Below, piece by piece: positions 24,651 through 37,544 of a DNA stretch of 64,000 bases. Positions within the stretch are counted from its first letter, which is position 1; every line of letters starts with the position of its first letter. This stretch comes from Craspedostauros australis. Taxonomy: Eukaryota; Bacillariophyta; Bacillariophyceae; Mastogloiales; Achnanthaceae. The stretch covers positions 2,708,501 to 2,772,500 of the forward strand of contig JAMXDE010000004.1 in assembly GCA_026770025.1 (NCBI GenBank), written 5' to 3'. The notes beneath the pieces were generated by a model that saw only the letters and a list, made by a program, of their open reading frames with translations, was not told where the DNA came from and ran no database searches. The translations under genes were made by a program, and so were the position numbers.

Positions 24651-26891
24651 ATGGCGGAACCACCATCGCCAGCATCGGCTCAACCACCGGCCCAAGCCGC
24701 AGCGCCACCGGCGGACTGGAGATCGGAAGTGCTGCTGTCGTACCGCAACAACGAAGTGCGCGAGATCTCCAAGGTCCTGGCGGCGCTGGAACCCGACGCG
24801 ACGCCGCAATCCAAGCTCTCGCTGGCCATGCGGTTCGAGGATGGCATGTTCAAGTCGGCCTCGTCGTTGACAGATTACAAGAAGAAGATCACGAAGCGCC
24901 TCAAGAAGCTGCAGAAGAATTACGTCCCACCACCCGACAAGGATCCCTCCGCGCCCAAGGACAAGGAGGCGCTCGAGAAGGAACGCGAGGCTCTTCTGTT
25001 GCGGCTGCAGCAGAAATGGGGCGAGCCGTTGCGGTACATCCATCAGCATGCCGACACGGCCGTCGCCGAGATCCGCAAGCGTATGGGCGATGAGCGCGCC
25101 ACGCAGCTGGAGCAGCACACGAAGAGCGCCACGCAATGGGCCATGGATCTAGGCGTTCTGGATAAGGGATCCATGCAACGGCAGGCCACGATAGCCGCGG
25201 CGAAGGCCAAAGCGGCGGCCGCCAAGGAAAAAGAAAAGGCTAAAGCCAAATCAACAAAGCCGACGACCAAACCATCATCATCATCATCATCGACGCCACC
25301 CAAACTGAGCGTGGATCATCTCAAGCGCATCGAGCAGCATCTCGAACGCCGTGTGGACAACATCCGCAACTACGTCGTCAAGCACGCCCAACCGGACGTG
25401 TTCCTGGTCGAGACCTTGGTCAAGAGAGATTCGGAGCTGGCGGAACGCCCCATCAAGATGCTGGGCGTCAACTTGCGCAAGAGGATGGAGCAGATCCAGA
25501 AGTACAAGCTCAACGAGACGCAGCTCTTGCAGACCTCGCTGGAGAAGGCCGCGACGCCCGTGCCGCCACCCACGCGCAATCGTGACAACGACAAGCAGGC
25601 GTCGTTGCTGCATCTGGATCGAATGCGCGCCGCGTCGGCTGCCGTGCTCGCCTACCTGTCCCACACCAATCGCACCACGGCGCCCAAGGACACCTTGCAA
25701 AAATCGCACGCGGTCGCCACGGAGGGCGTTGCCTTCATTCAGTCCTACATGGCCAAGATCAAGAAGCAGAAGGAAGCGGTCGCGAAACAACGTCAGCTAT
25801 TGTCCGGATCGTCCGGGGATGCTGCGACCAACGCCGATGGCGAGAAGGTGACGAGCATTGCGGAGTTGTGCTCCTTGCAGGATGCCTGGAATAAGGTGAT
25901 GGAACTGCCGCAGGAGATTGATGACGCGGCACCGTCAACGGCCGATGATGGCATGGCAGCTTTGGGTGGGGCGTCTGCTGCGGAATCCGGCAATGGCAGC
26001 CACACTCCACCGTCCGACAGAGAAGGGGACCCCGCCAAGCGACGCAAACTCAATGACCAAACATCAACGTCGGTCGTCCCATCAGCTACATCAGCATCAG
26101 CGTCAGGATCGTCACCTTCACATCCTCCCATCATCAAAACAAAGGTGCTGCTGGCTCCAAACCGGCGAGTGCCACCCAATTTGGTTGCAGCATTGAAACG
26201 CAAGCAGGCGAAGCTTGTGCGGCCGCCACCATCCGGCATGGGTTCGCACATAGTGCTTGGATTCGGAACGGCGTTCACGATGACCATCTACTTGTCGCCG
26301 TTGCTCGTTTGTCTCCGAGCCATGACGAGGGACGAGAAGGAGAATGCCATCAAGACGCATCTTCGCAGCACGGCGAAGAAGGCGTCAGACGCAGCTGCAG
26401 ATCAAGCGTCGCTTGCTGTTGGTTCCATGCTGGATTCTGGCATCACGAGACTCCGGTTGCTGTCGCACGGGCTGGTGGACCAGCAGAAGGGAGAAGCAGG
26501 ATCATCGACTCAACGCAGCACTGCCACACCCGCGTCCAACCAACAAACAATGACTATTCAACGCCCCAAGCAGCTTCGCAAGTCCAAGGCAGCCGCAGGC
26601 TCATCGTCCACCATCGGAGGAGCCGGTGCATCGGCATCCGCCCTGTCCGAACTCACCGTCTGGGGCGTCACGGGGTCTTACGATTCTATCGGTCACGTCG
26701 TCGAAGAACGTCTGCGCGATGCGTCGATGCGTTGCACGAGCGTGCTGAGACAGTGCTTCGGCAACACGATCAAGAACGGCAACGGAAGCGACTTTGAAAT
26801 CGAGATTCTCGAGGCAACCGCTTTGCTCGAATTCTTACAGGTCGCGAGGAGCACTTACAATCCGGGCTGGAAAGATCAGGAGGATGACTGA
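24651..26891 (+). CDS. KIX-domain protein, MED15-like
   Basis: 746 residues, no intron. The start is the ATG in ACCATGG at 24651. Residues about 22-90 match the plant MED15-type KIX pattern: DWRSE, then helix 2, then AMRFEDGMFKSASS, DYKKKI and RLKKL. KIX domains bind activation segments of transcription factors; MED15 is a tail subunit of Mediator, which links activators to RNA polymerase II. The rest fits such a protein only loosely: Ala/Lys-rich coiled stretches (residues about 150-215), a low-complexity middle, and a better-conserved-looking C-terminus (about residues 650-746). That C-terminal end is where MED15 contacts the rest of Mediator. The alternative is another KIX-bearing co-activator. 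The match is from pattern memory, not alignment. Confidence 0.6.
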   Translation: MAEPPSPASAQPPAQAAAPPADWRSEVLLSYRNNEVREISKVLAALEPDATPQSKLSLAMRFEDGMFKSASSLTDYKKKITKRLKKLQKNYVPPPDKDPSAPKDKEALEKEREALLLRLQQKWGEPLRYIHQHADTAVAEIRKRMGDERATQLEQHTKSATQWAMDLGVLDKGSMQRQATIAAAKAKAAAAKEKEKAKAKSTKPTTKPSSSSSSTPPKLSVDHLKRIEQHLERRVDNIRNYVVKHAQPDVFLVETLVKRDSELAERPIKMLGVNLRKRMEQIQKYKLNETQLLQTSLEKAATPVPPPTRNRDNDKQASLLHLDRMRAASAAVLAYLSHTNRTTAPKDTLQKSHAVATEGVAFIQSYMAKIKKQKEAVAKQRQLLSGSSGDAATNADGEKVTSIAELCSLQDAWNKVMELPQEIDDAAPSTADDGMAALGGASAAESGNGSHTPPSDREGDPAKRRKLNDQTSTSVVPSATSASASGSSPSHPPIIKTKVLLAPNRRVPPNLVAALKRKQAKLVRPPPSGMGSHIVLGFGTAFTMTIYLSPLLVCLRAMTRDEKENAIKTHLRSTAKKASDAAADQASLAVGSMLDSGITRLRLLSHGLVDQQKGEAGSSTQRSTATPASNQQTMTIQRPKQLRKSKAAAGSSSTIGGAGASASALSELTVWGVTGSYDSIGHVVEERLRDASMRCTSVLRQCFGNTIKNGNGSDFEIEILEATALLEFLQVARSTYNPGWKDQEDD

Positions 26892-29800
26892 AGCGGTGAT
26901 TCGTTGCGGATGGCTACTACTTCTGTACTCTTTGCTCATAGCGCTTGTCGTATCCGGTAGGTACGAGCCATGGTAGAACATCGTTGATTTCCGCGCACCA
27001 CAAATATGATCCTTTTCTTTCAGCTGTCTTCTGCGCCTGCCACCCAACACATGATACTCCCTATCTCATGTTTGTGCAATACGCGTCGAGCACTGGTATC
27101 AGCAATTGCAATTCATGCATTGGCACGTATTATACAAGCGAAGAAGAGACCTGTCGAGACACCGCCTGCGTCAAAATTGGCACCATGGCTCGTACTACCC
27201 ACGCAACATGATCACCCCTTTCGAGAGAGAGAGAAAGTTCGCTCATGTTTCCCTCTTCTGTCCAGGCTGATCAAGAGGGGACATCATTCATCCATGCGAG
27301 ATACGAGCATGTACGGCTATGGTATGCGGGGTGTGTGATGCGAATAAGAAGATGACGGCCATGGTCGCCGCCCAATTGATCCAGTCTTGGCACTCGTGGT
27401 ATGGGCCCACAAAAGCGAACGGCAAGAGTGTTGCCTTTGCGGTTTTCCCTGCAAGGGGCCATGGGATTCGCAGCGACAGCCATGTGCCTCGCCACCAAAT
27501 CCTATCGTCCTGTGGGCATGCCCACCGTCGCTGGTCGTATGAGGATACTCATGGACATTCTACTCCATCAGCCCCGGGCCTCGGGTGGAATAAAAACGGC
27601 ATTGAAGACAATGGAATGCCTGTTGGCCCTTGCCCACTAGGCGACCTCCGACAACAGCAGGTGCATGTCCAACCTACTCACATTCATGCATGTAGACACA
27701 ACCAAAGTACATTCGAGTAGGCGATGGCTGTTTGAACAGATAACCATGCGTCAACAAATCTCGTCGACAGTTCAGAATGATGGCAGTGTCTCGTGTTTCT
27801 CCCGCCTTCCTGGACCTCGTTGGATGATTTCGACGACGATTATAACGCCGGAGTACGATCTAGTCCACGACCCTCTTGATACCCAAGGGGAGGTGGATGA
27901 AGACGTTTCGGTTTGCGCGGGTGGTGTTACTGAACCGCGAGCATCTCCTTGGGCCATGCGGGTGCCCACGCCCCAGGGGAGAGAACCTCAGCCGCTCGAC
28001 TTGACATCGCAACATGGCTCGTCGCGACCTGAGGACAAACAGGGACGCAAGACGAGTTGCCAAACTGCGATTCCCCTTGTTGGAACATGGATACCGATGG
28101 GCGGATAATGAGACTCCTTTCCTTTCAACCATGACCTCATCGTGGGAGATTCTGTGCAAGTACCGTGTGTAAGAATCGCGTACGCCAGTTTGGAATGGGC
28201 AGGGGCACAAGAGCCCCTCGGTTCGCAGCCCGGTTCTTCTTGCATTGACTTTGCATTGCACAAGTGTGTCTGAAAATGTAGGTTGACGATTCTTTGCCTC
28301 GTTTTCGCCTTCTTTCATCGTTCCCTTGAGTTCGTCGTTCACGATGAGCAACTCTTCGGTGCCATGGCCATTGCGGCACCATAAGTGAAGAAGCGAAGTG
28401 CAGTAACACAAGTTGAGTCTTCGCCAAGAAGCTCCCCTCGTTGGTGTTCCACGCACCTAAGAGTATCCATGCGTGACCACAACTCCACTCTTCTCCCTTC
28501 TCAGTTCACCGGTCTCGCATAGTACTTGTGGGCTCGAAAAGAAAAAGAGGCCGCAACATGTAATACCGACTCTACGACCTACTGTACTCTACTACTTACT
28601 GTACTCCACTACCCACCCCATAGATACTTCGCGGAGTGGATGATACTCTTGTGAGAAGTACTGGTATGTACCCGCGCCCTCATCCACCATCAGGAGGGTG
28701 GCACGAATGTGCGCTTGTACCGCCTCCACAAATTCACGAGAAGGTTGCCGACCAAATATTTCCCTTCTGGCTTCACAGTCCCAAAGGAGAACAGAGATCT
28801 GTTCACCCCAAAGCACAACGAATCCATGTGACATTTGTTGGAGCGCAACTTTTCCAACGAAGAGACATTGCGCAGAAGATCACGCTCACACAGAAGCCAG
28901 GGGCAGAAGATTGCTATTCGTACATTCTTGGACTAAAAGACGATCAAGACCTCTGACCAATTGACGGCGTGGTACCATCATCGTCCGCGCTCGTGCGTAT
29001 CGTTTGCTGATACGACTTTTGGCCCAAGCACCCGCCTCTGTCTGTTCCCATTCCTGGGCGTAAAATAGGAGCACGAGGTGGCTTCTTGCACTCGCAAATA
29101 TGCACGTACCATACAAGCACGAATGCATGGCGCATGATACATCGCAAGGTTGAAGAGACACGATGAGATTGGAGCGGCCCCAGGGGGGCGAGTGTACGGA
29201 CGAAACGGCCACGAAGGGGCACCTCCTTGTTCGGAAGACCAAGGGACGAATTGTGCGCAAAAAGTGACAGGATTGGCATGCCAAACAGCATGTGTACACG
29301 TCGTCGTCTGGACAAAGAACGAGCGCGGCTCTGTCCCTCCAACGCTTCCCGGCGCTCCCCACATTGGATCCGATCTGCCTCGCCGGAGTGCTTCGACTGC
29401 ACTGGGACAATGCTTCTTGCAGAGGACTCCGATCTGGAACGTGAAAGGCGGCGAAAAGTAGAATATCGTCTTTCGATCAACTCCAAGGGGCATGTGAATG
29501 GGCAGGCGAATAGAGTAAAACGATTGGACTGTCTCGTCATACTGCATCACCCAGATGAGTGCGATGTACACTACGACCTATAGCATAGATCTGCAAGAGG
29601 GGGGATATGCCACACTGGTGCACATGAGGGTATGGTTCGCGTACAACTCGTTGCGAGCAGACGGTTATCCACGTCAACAGGGGTGGCTATCCTCCAAGTT
29701 GCGCAAAGTCATAGAGAGTAGCACCTCGGATGGTTGGATACATGCACCGCGTGACTTTGATCGTCGTTTGTCTAGCTCGGTCGGAGAACTCTTCTGGTTG

Positions 29801-32394
29801 AATGATCTCAAGTTTTCGAGGTGACTTGGAGGTGGCGTTTGGCGACTTCGATGCCCTTCTTGGAATAGGTCATGCATGTACCAGAGAAACGGACACCCCG
29901 CAAGGAGGCCTATCGATCCAGAGACTCTCTTTCGTCCCCAGTTTTCCTGCGTGTGCCGAGAAGTAAAGACTACGCTCGATTTGAATGAATGTGATCAACG
30001 AGTAATACCCCTATTCACACCCGCAATGAGAGAGAGAGAGAGAGCGAACAAGATCGAAAGCAAGACACATGTCTGTATAGTAGCACGGCTGCCGACGAGG
30101 ACCTATCAACGAGTGCCATGGCCCGCCTTGGCTATTGCCGCCCTGAACACAAGCCATGCAGCTTGATTGCAAAGCGTCCCCTTGTGCAATTCTCCCTGCG
30201 GCACTACGCCGAGCGACGGAAACCTTCGTATCCGTCAGCAGGTCTCGTCATTAGCTGGTGCCGGCTCAAGGAGATGTCAATGGCCAATGGCATGGCGTCG
30301 TGCAGTACACACATCTAATGCTGATGCCATATGTGCATGGGCATTACATGTAGGGCCGTGATAATAACTGGCAATATGTCAGGTGGGTGGAGTGTGCGAG
30401 CGCAGAGCAGTGCCAGCGGCTGTATCCCCCCTTTCGTTCCATGTCGAGCATTTCATATCCTATTTCGCCCCTGTTGTCATAGTCGTATGCTCCAAATTGA
30501 TATGACCACGAAAGGCGGTTTCGCTACGGGCGGGGGCTTACCTGTTGACTCTGCCCTGACCGATCATTCAATGCACGACCATTCCACCAATCCAGCCCTG
30601 GAGCAGCTCGTAGTTGTGTGGTTGGTCCGGCACAGGGAAGCCTGAGACAGTATGCCCACACAAAACGAACGGGATTTGTGAGACTGAACGAAGAACCTCA
30701 CGGGGTGATGTTGACGTCGACGAGATGAAACGACGCAAAATGTGAAAGAATGGAGAGACGAAGAGCTTTGGGCGTTGAGAGTATCGAACAGCATCTTTAC
30801 GATTGCCTTGCCTTTCGTGGCGACGAGTCCACAGGGAACGCAACCCGAGGCTTGCCAGCGTCGGTATCGGCTAGGCTACGAGTATGACCCAGAACAGCGT
30901 GGCCGAACAACATCTGGCCTGTTTGGAGGTTTTGCGTTCTCTCCTTTGCGGTTTCTCCGCCAAGAGGCGGTGGCGGATGAGAATGTGATTTTGTTTTGCC
31001 AACCACCCATTTACTCTACTCTACTGTACAATTCCACCTGTGCTGAGTTCGACATGGTCATCAGCAACAACAACGCGAGCAACGCATGAGACAATTGTGA
31101 GCGACACAGGTCTTTACGACCACAAAGTTGCTCCAACCACGACATTCGCCTCGCCTTTGTCAAGCCGGTTGACATTTTGGCCGTGGTTTGGAACAACGAC
31201 GCTTTCGACCCATTCACAGTCAAGGAACCTTGGTACTGGCCCAGGTAGTAGAGGTTCTCCTTGATGGAGCTTAATTGTCAAGGTGCCACCCAAAGATGGG
31301 AAAGAGGAATGCTGTGACTCCGCCCCAGAGTGCTGTTGCGTCGGAAGCCTTTTTCCGTGGGTGTTTGCTACGCGTATTCGTAGAGTACCGCTTTGTGTGT
31401 TGGCGCTTCCGCGCGAAATGATTGCGTCTGCTCTCCACTGTGGCATCCTCAGCTGTCATCGTTGAAGCTGTCCCCATGGCGACACAATCACGCAGCACAA
31501 TCACGCAATGAGCGAAGATTGATTTAAGCGGCGGAAATGGCACAAAGCCTGCATCTTTCACTTCACAAAATGTCCACTGGGGGTTGAATGCAAACCTCTA
31601 TCTCTCGTTTCGGCAGCCACATTCGATCTCATGGAGGATGGCGCCTGGTTCTACAGGCTTCGCGGACATCATATGTGCCAAAAGAAGCCTTTCGTCATCA
31701 CGCTACTACCTATCTTCTTCCTCTGCTCGAAGGGTGCCGTTTGGAACATGGTTTACTTCCACTCATTCTCGCTTGTTTCCTCTTCCGTCCAACCCTCGGC
31801 CCTTCCGTTGAGACGACACCGCTTCGGAGCCGGGCACAACTGGTTGGACAGTCACAGTCACACTCCTGCCATCGCCGCCATCACCATCCGCCAAGAACTC
31901 CAGCACCAGCATCAGCACCAGTATCAGCAAAACAGAAGAAGAGAAGAGAAGACACTCCACCAAACAAAAAGTCCCGCCCGAACGAATGGATGGACCGATA
32001 CATGACCCACTCTGGGCTCATTCCGCTCCCGGCGCTACCGCCTCTGACGGTGGTCTTGGTGTGGTGTCCAAAACAAGACCGAGCTCTTTGAGGTTCTCAT
32101 ACCCATCGTGTGTGTACATGTGCGCTTGGCAGTACTTCCAATTGTACTTCCAGGGATCAAAAGACGGCCACCGCATACTCACCATAGCTCGTGCCCGACT
32201 GGCTGCGATATCATTTTTATCTTCGGCAAGGTGAAGTGCGCACAACTGTGATAGTCCCACAAAAAAGAAACACCACCAAACATCAGACAAAAGGCAGCAA
32301 GGTTGCAACCGAAAACGACAGGCAGCGGACAGTACGATTCAACTGCTCCACAATCACGACAACGACGACGACGACGACAACAACGACGATAGAG
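26892..32394. other. Gene-poor stretch, 5.5 kb
   Basis: No frame here carries motifs I recognise. Frames of 170-200 codons exist in all three minus-strand phases around 28,890-29,570, which indicates low stop-codon density rather than a gene. A (GA)n run lies at about 30,026-30,043. The word CTACGACCTA occurs at about 28,572 and 29,571. Decayed transposons too old to recognise are possible. Confidence 0.4.
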
Positions 32395-34227
32395 ATGGGA
32401 ACGCAGATCTTGCACGCCCAGATCCCGGCAATGGTCCATCACAGGAGCTACAGTAGTGATACGCGCGCCAGCTCAAGCATCAGCGCCAGCACCAACCTCG
32501 GCATCGGCGCCGACACTAATATCAACACCAACGCCAGCATCATCAAAAGCATCAGCCACATCCAGACCCATTTCATGAGCTTTGCTGGGATGAATCGGCA
32601 GCAACAAGAATACGAGTACATGGCGGCCACAGCACCACGCGGAAGCCGCGGGACGGAAACGCAAGGGAAACGCAAACACGAGGATGGCCTGCCACAGACC
32701 CACGTCGATGACGTTGCTCTCAACATCGATGCGTGGTCGGCTGGAGATCTCTTTGCAATCAGCTGTGGTCCTCATGAACTTGGCAGCATTCATCCTGGCC
32801 AAGTCGTATGCCAAGATGCAGACCTGGCAATTAGCAACAGCAACAGGAGCAGCGTTGACGGCAGTGACTGGAAGAAGCGCCGCACAACGGCGAAGGAAAT
32901 GTCAAGTACCGATGTTATGCCCGTTGCCGCTCTATCCAGTGGCGTGGCCTTGGAAAACCACTATGCCATGAGCGGAGACAAGGCCATCGCCAAAGAACTA
33001 AGCGATCTCACAGCGGCAGAGCGAGAGCAGATTTTGCACGATCTGCATGCAGTGGCCCCAGGAATCGAGGTCGCAGACACGATGGTCACCAGGAAGCTTC
33101 GGCAGTTGCAGCTTCGGCTGGAGGGTATCAAGGACAAGAAAGATTACGAGAAGGCTCTCTTCCTCAACCCAACCTACGTCAGGTCAGAGAGATTCCAGCT
33201 GGCTTTTCTGAGGGCGGAAAGGCTTGACGCAGCGAGGGCGGCCAACAACATCGTGAGCCATTTCAAGCTGAAGCGCATACTCTTCGGTGTCGACAGCTTG
33301 AGCAGAGAGATCGTATGGGACGATCTGTCGCAAGAAGACAAACATGCATACCACCGACACGGATATGCTCTTCTGGGTTGTGACGTGGGCGGTCGAAGGA
33401 TCATTGTCGGCAACGTTGTCGGCAACACCGGGCCCAACCGATCAATGGCCGCAGACAGAGCCGCATGGTTTTCTCTCATGCCCAGCATGCTGGATGACTG
33501 GAGCGTCCAGAAGCACGGAGCTGTCCTGATCGACACATGCCAGGACAGGTTCCCATCACCAGAGCACGAGGCGATGCATGCAGCCCAGCTCTCTAACACG
33601 CCTTCACTCTTCAACGCAATTCCGTTTCGGGTTGCTGCAACGCATGTCTTCGTCCATGACGAACGATCTCAAACAGATCTACTCGTGCGCTCGGCCGTGT
33701 CCCTCCTCCCTCAACAGATCCGTCTGCGGCTGAGGCTCCACCATGGCTCTCCAAGCCAGTGCATGGATTCACTTAGATGCTTCGGCGTCACACCGGCCAT
33801 GCTCCAGGTTGATGAAGACTTGAATTCCACGGGATCAACACTCAACAAGATGCTCGAGGAACAACTCCAAACTGCCGTTGCGAAGCAACAGAGGCAATCA
33901 ACGATGGAGCGCAAGCTCTTCCCTCGTTCCATCGACATCGTCTGCGGCAGAGGCTTCCCCTACAGAACTTTCTCCGGAAACGTTCAGTTCTTAGGCTTCC
34001 TGCAATCGTACAAGCAAGAGTACGGCACAGCAGGAAGCCAGTTTGCCAAGACAGCTATCACTGTCGAGATATTGCAGGTTGTGAAGGCAAAGGGCATCCG
34101 TTTCCTCAAGCGATGCGTCAACGGCGACTCATGGGAGGAAGTCCCCGACGACAGCGCGCGGATCAAGATTGCCATGACATTCCGCAACCTTTCCAGAAGA
34201 CGTACAGGATCAGGCAGTGCCATCTAA
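32395..34227 (+). CDS. Protein with a CRAL-TRIO-like middle and C-terminal DUF6824-like domain
   Basis: 610 residues from ATG 32395, no intron. The N-terminal 190 residues are low complexity. A middle block (about residues 195-440) starts LTAAEREQILHDLHAV and continues with helices (FLRAERLDAARAANNI-HFKLK, LFG), then a beta/alpha part (DRAAWFSLM...GAVLID). It resembles a family of diatom proteins with a CRAL-TRIO-like fold. The last about 95 residues begin DIVCGRGFPYRTFSGN and end AR-KIAM-FRNL. This is the pattern I associate with DUF6824, an expanded diatom family of unknown function (D-L-GRG-P---HPGN). Lipid binding by the middle part is inference. Confidence 0.7.
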   Translation: MGTQILHAQIPAMVHHRSYSSDTRASSSISASTNLGIGADTNINTNASIIKSISHIQTHFMSFAGMNRQQQEYEYMAATAPRGSRGTETQGKRKHEDGLPQTHVDDVALNIDAWSAGDLFAISCGPHELGSIHPGQVVCQDADLAISNSNRSSVDGSDWKKRRTTAKEMSSTDVMPVAALSSGVALENHYAMSGDKAIAKELSDLTAAEREQILHDLHAVAPGIEVADTMVTRKLRQLQLRLEGIKDKKDYEKALFLNPTYVRSERFQLAFLRAERLDAARAANNIVSHFKLKRILFGVDSLSREIVWDDLSQEDKHAYHRHGYALLGCDVGGRRIIVGNVVGNTGPNRSMAADRAAWFSLMPSMLDDWSVQKHGAVLIDTCQDRFPSPEHEAMHAAQLSNTPSLFNAIPFRVAATHVFVHDERSQTDLLVRSAVSLLPQQIRLRLRLHHGSPSQCMDSLRCFGVTPAMLQVDEDLNSTGSTLNKMLEEQLQTAVAKQQRQSTMERKLFPRSIDIVCGRGFPYRTFSGNVQFLGFLQSYKQEYGTAGSQFAKTAITVEILQVVKAKGIRFLKRCVNGDSWEEVPDDSARIKIAMTFRNLSRRRTGSGSAI

Positions 34228-35511
34228 CAGTCTGACCTTGTCCGTTCCCAATGTTCATCCTTTTTATAGTACCTCAGATGGACGATCGATCTACCAGCTG
34301 ACCAGCCAACTCAATCACCCCATCCCACGCATTGCCATCCACGAACTTGGTTGCTTGGAGGTCGTATCATGCAGAGTAAAGTATACTCGTGCACCTCCAT
34401 GCCATGCACCCAACCGTCGGTGCCGATGATTTTTTCTCAGATGGGCAGACATGTCAGGGGATTTTGCCAGTGTTTTGTGTGAGTGGATCGCGGCTGCTGT
34501 TGTAATCAGTAATACATATTCCTCCGTTGTGAAATGATTTCCACTTATCTTTTTTGCGACATGTGGTGAGACACCAAAGACGTCATCAAAAGTGGGGGTT
34601 GCGGTAACCAAATTTCCTGTTTTTAGTGACTCTTCCTTCCTTCGAAACTTGTGTGGTCGTCTCTGGTCTCTAGCGGTGCCAGGTACCACAGCAACAGACC
34701 GTGGTACCATCCTGTGTGTCACTCGAACAGGTTTTTATCCCCGACGCGCTCCGCCCCTCCCCTCTGTTCGTGGATGTCTTCCCACAGTCATTCTTTGTTT
34801 TGTTTCGTGTTCGCCTGTTTCCTTGTGCTTTATCCACTCCGGAGTTGGGCTTGTCAAGTGCCTGGGCGGTCACGTCGAAGACCCTCTTTTCTGTTGTTTC
34901 CGTCACACCAGAGTTGCATTCGTGTGGTTTTCTGTTTGCGTCTGCTCATTGTCGCCAACTCGCCTTCAACACCCATGCGCATGCTACGGCCTTTTTCAGT
35001 CTCGTCCGATGCCACATATCCGTGCGGGTGCGACACAGTGGCTACAGTCAACATCCTGCAGCCTGCGCGCACCTTCCTCGTATCGGATCTCTGCAGTACC
35101 CTGTGACTCTGCCTGTGCTTTCTCCCATGCAAATATTCCTTCCTGCTGCTATACTTGCCCAACCCCTGGCTCCGACGCCAGCGGCTGTCTCATTTTTGTA
35201 GCCATTGCCTGCCTCTTTACTTTCATGAATCTACAACAACACATGCAATTCATATAATAACTTCCAGATAACTGCTTCTCCATGGGACAAGTTCGGGTGC
35301 AGGCTGCTTTTGCTGCGTTCGACACCTCTCCAGGTTATTCTAATGTACTTGTAATTCGTGCTGCCTCACCGTTCTGTTTGCGATGTGAGGAATCTCTGAT
35401 GTTGGACGGACCATTCACGTGTCATACAAGCTGTGACATGTCCCATTCGGTGTGGTGTTACACCAGAGTAGTCGCAGTAATACCAAGAATAGCGCTCAGC
35501 AATACCATCGA
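34228..35511. other. Intergenic region
   Basis: No gene recognised. It holds the left arm of the 29-bp inverted repeat at 34,522-34,550. The longest frame (about 34,592-35,257, plus) is Cys/Phe/Ser-rich without motifs. Confidence 0.4.
34522..34550 (+). repeat. 29-bp inverted repeat, left arm
   Basis: The sequence starting CTCCGTTGTG and ending CCACTTATCT is matched base for base, on the opposite strand, by 40,853-40,881. Similarity stops at once on the inner side and is weak on the outer side. It may be a transposon terminus or two small related insertions. Confidence 0.85.
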
Positions 35512-37075
35512 CGTCTGCGATGAGGATGCGGATGATGCTTGTCGCTGTCGTGAAGGTTGTGGTGTCTGTGAATGATGAGGATGCGGGTGAGGATGATGCA
35601 TGTCGATGTCGTGAAGGTTGTGGCGTTGGCGGATGATGAGGATGTGGGTGATGCTTGTTGCTGTCGTCAAGGTTGTGGTGTCTGTGAATGATGCGGGTGA
35701 GGATGATGCTTGTCGCTGTTGTGAAGGTTGTGGTGTCGGCAGACGATGAGGATGCGGGTGAGGATGATGCTTGTTGCTGTTGTCGACAAGGCTGTGGCAT
35801 CAGCAAATGATGAGGATGCGAGTGAGGATGATGCTCGTCGCTGTCGTCAAGGCTGTGGTGTCTGCGGATGATGAGCATGTTGATGAGGATGATGATCGTC
35901 GCTGTCGTCAAGGTTGTGGCGTCTGCGAATGATGAGGATGCGGGTGAGGATGATGATCGTCGCTGTCGTCAAGGTTGTGGCGTCTGCGAATGATGAGCAT
36001 GCGGGTGAGGATGATGCTTGTCGCTGTTGCCAAGGTTGTGGCGTCTGCGGATGATGAGCATGTTGATGAGGATGATGCTCGTCGCTGTCGTCAAGGTTGT
36101 GGCGTCTGCGGATGATGAGGATGCGGGTGAGGATGATGCTCGTCGCTGTTGGCAAGGTTGTGGCGTCTGTGGATGATGAGGATGCGGGTGAGGATGATGC
36201 TTGTCGCTGTCGTCGTCAAGGCTGTGGCGTCTGTGGATGATGAGCATGTTGATGAGGATGATGCTTGTCGCTGTCGTCGACAAGGCTGTGGTGTCTGCAG
36301 ATGATGAGGATGCGGGTGAAGATGATGCTCGTCGCTGTTGCCAAGGTTGTGGCGTCTGCGGATGATGAGGATGCGGGTGAGGATGATGCTTGTCGCTGTC
36401 GTCGTCAAGGCTGTGGCGTCTGCGAATGATGAGCATGCGGGTGAGGATGATGGTCGTCGCTGTCGCCAAGGCTGTGGCGTCTGCGAATGATGAGCATGTT
36501 GATGAGGATGATGCTCATTGCTGTTGTCAAGGTTGTGGTCTGCGGATGATGCGGATGAGGGTGAGGATGATGCTCGTCGCTGTCGTTGTCAAGGTTGTGG
36601 TCTGCGGATGATGAGGATGCGGGTGAGGATGATGCTTGTCACTGTTGTCAAGGTTGTGGTCTGCGGATGATGAGGGTGAGGGTGAGGATGAGGATGATGA
36701 GGGTGAGAATGATGCTCGTCGCTGTCGTCGTCAAGGCTGTGGCGTCTGCGTCTGCGGATGATGCGGGTGAGGATGATGCTCATCACTGTCGTCAAGGCTG
36801 TGGCGTCTGCGGATGATGCGGATGAGGGTGAGGATGATGCTCGTCGCTGTTGTTGTCAAGGTTGTGGTCTGCGGATGATGAGGATGCGGGTGAGGATGAT
36901 GCTCGTCGCTGTCGTCAAGGTTGTGGTCTGCGGATGATGAGGGTGAGGGTGAGGATGATGAGGATGATGAGGATGATGAGGGTGAGAATGATGCTTGTCG
37001 CTGTCGTCGTCAAGGCTGTGGTGTCGGCGGATGATGAGGATGAGGATGATTCTCGTCGCTGTCGTTGTGATTGTT
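35512..37075 (+). repeat. Minisatellite, unit about 60 bp, about 25 copies
   Basis: The unit reads roughly GGATGATGAGGATGCGGGTG, then AGGATGATGCTCGTCGCTGT, then CGTCAAGGTTGTGGCGTCTG. Copies differ by substitutions and small length changes: AGGATGCGGGTG alternates with AGCATGTTGATG, and GTCGTCGTC with GTCGTC. Shorter (GGATGA)n blocks occur near 36,670-36,990. Read on the minus strand it gives His/Pro-rich peptides in several frames, which I treat as artefacts. Confidence 0.9.
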
Positions 37076-37544
37076 TGGTTGTTGGCGTCCTTTTCAGCAT
37101 GCCGTCTTGCTGCTTGGATTTTGTGCTCTTGAGTTACTGTGTGGTTTTGTTGGGGCAGTTTCGATTCGCGTTGTCGTCCTGATTAGTATATCCGGTACAA
37201 GTCTGTCTTCCCTTCCATTTGCCGGTTTTGGCTGTCATCGATCGAAGGAAATTCTATCGCTGCCAATTTCTCCTAGTAGTTGTCTGCGTAGCCTAGACAA
37301 CTAGGCGTACCGAAGGACGAAAAACTGCAGCTGATCACCGGAAAAGAACGATAAGTGCATTCATCCTGTGTCCCCAGGTGGATAGTTATGCAATAATCTT
37401 GATGACCTTATTCCAGTGTGCAGCTTGTGGTGTTGTGATACAAGGTTGCATCACATGCAAGAGGTGAAAATGTGGCACATTGACCACAAGCCCACATGAT
37501 AGGGCTGACCTCACAATATCGTGGCTGTTGTGGCATCATCCACC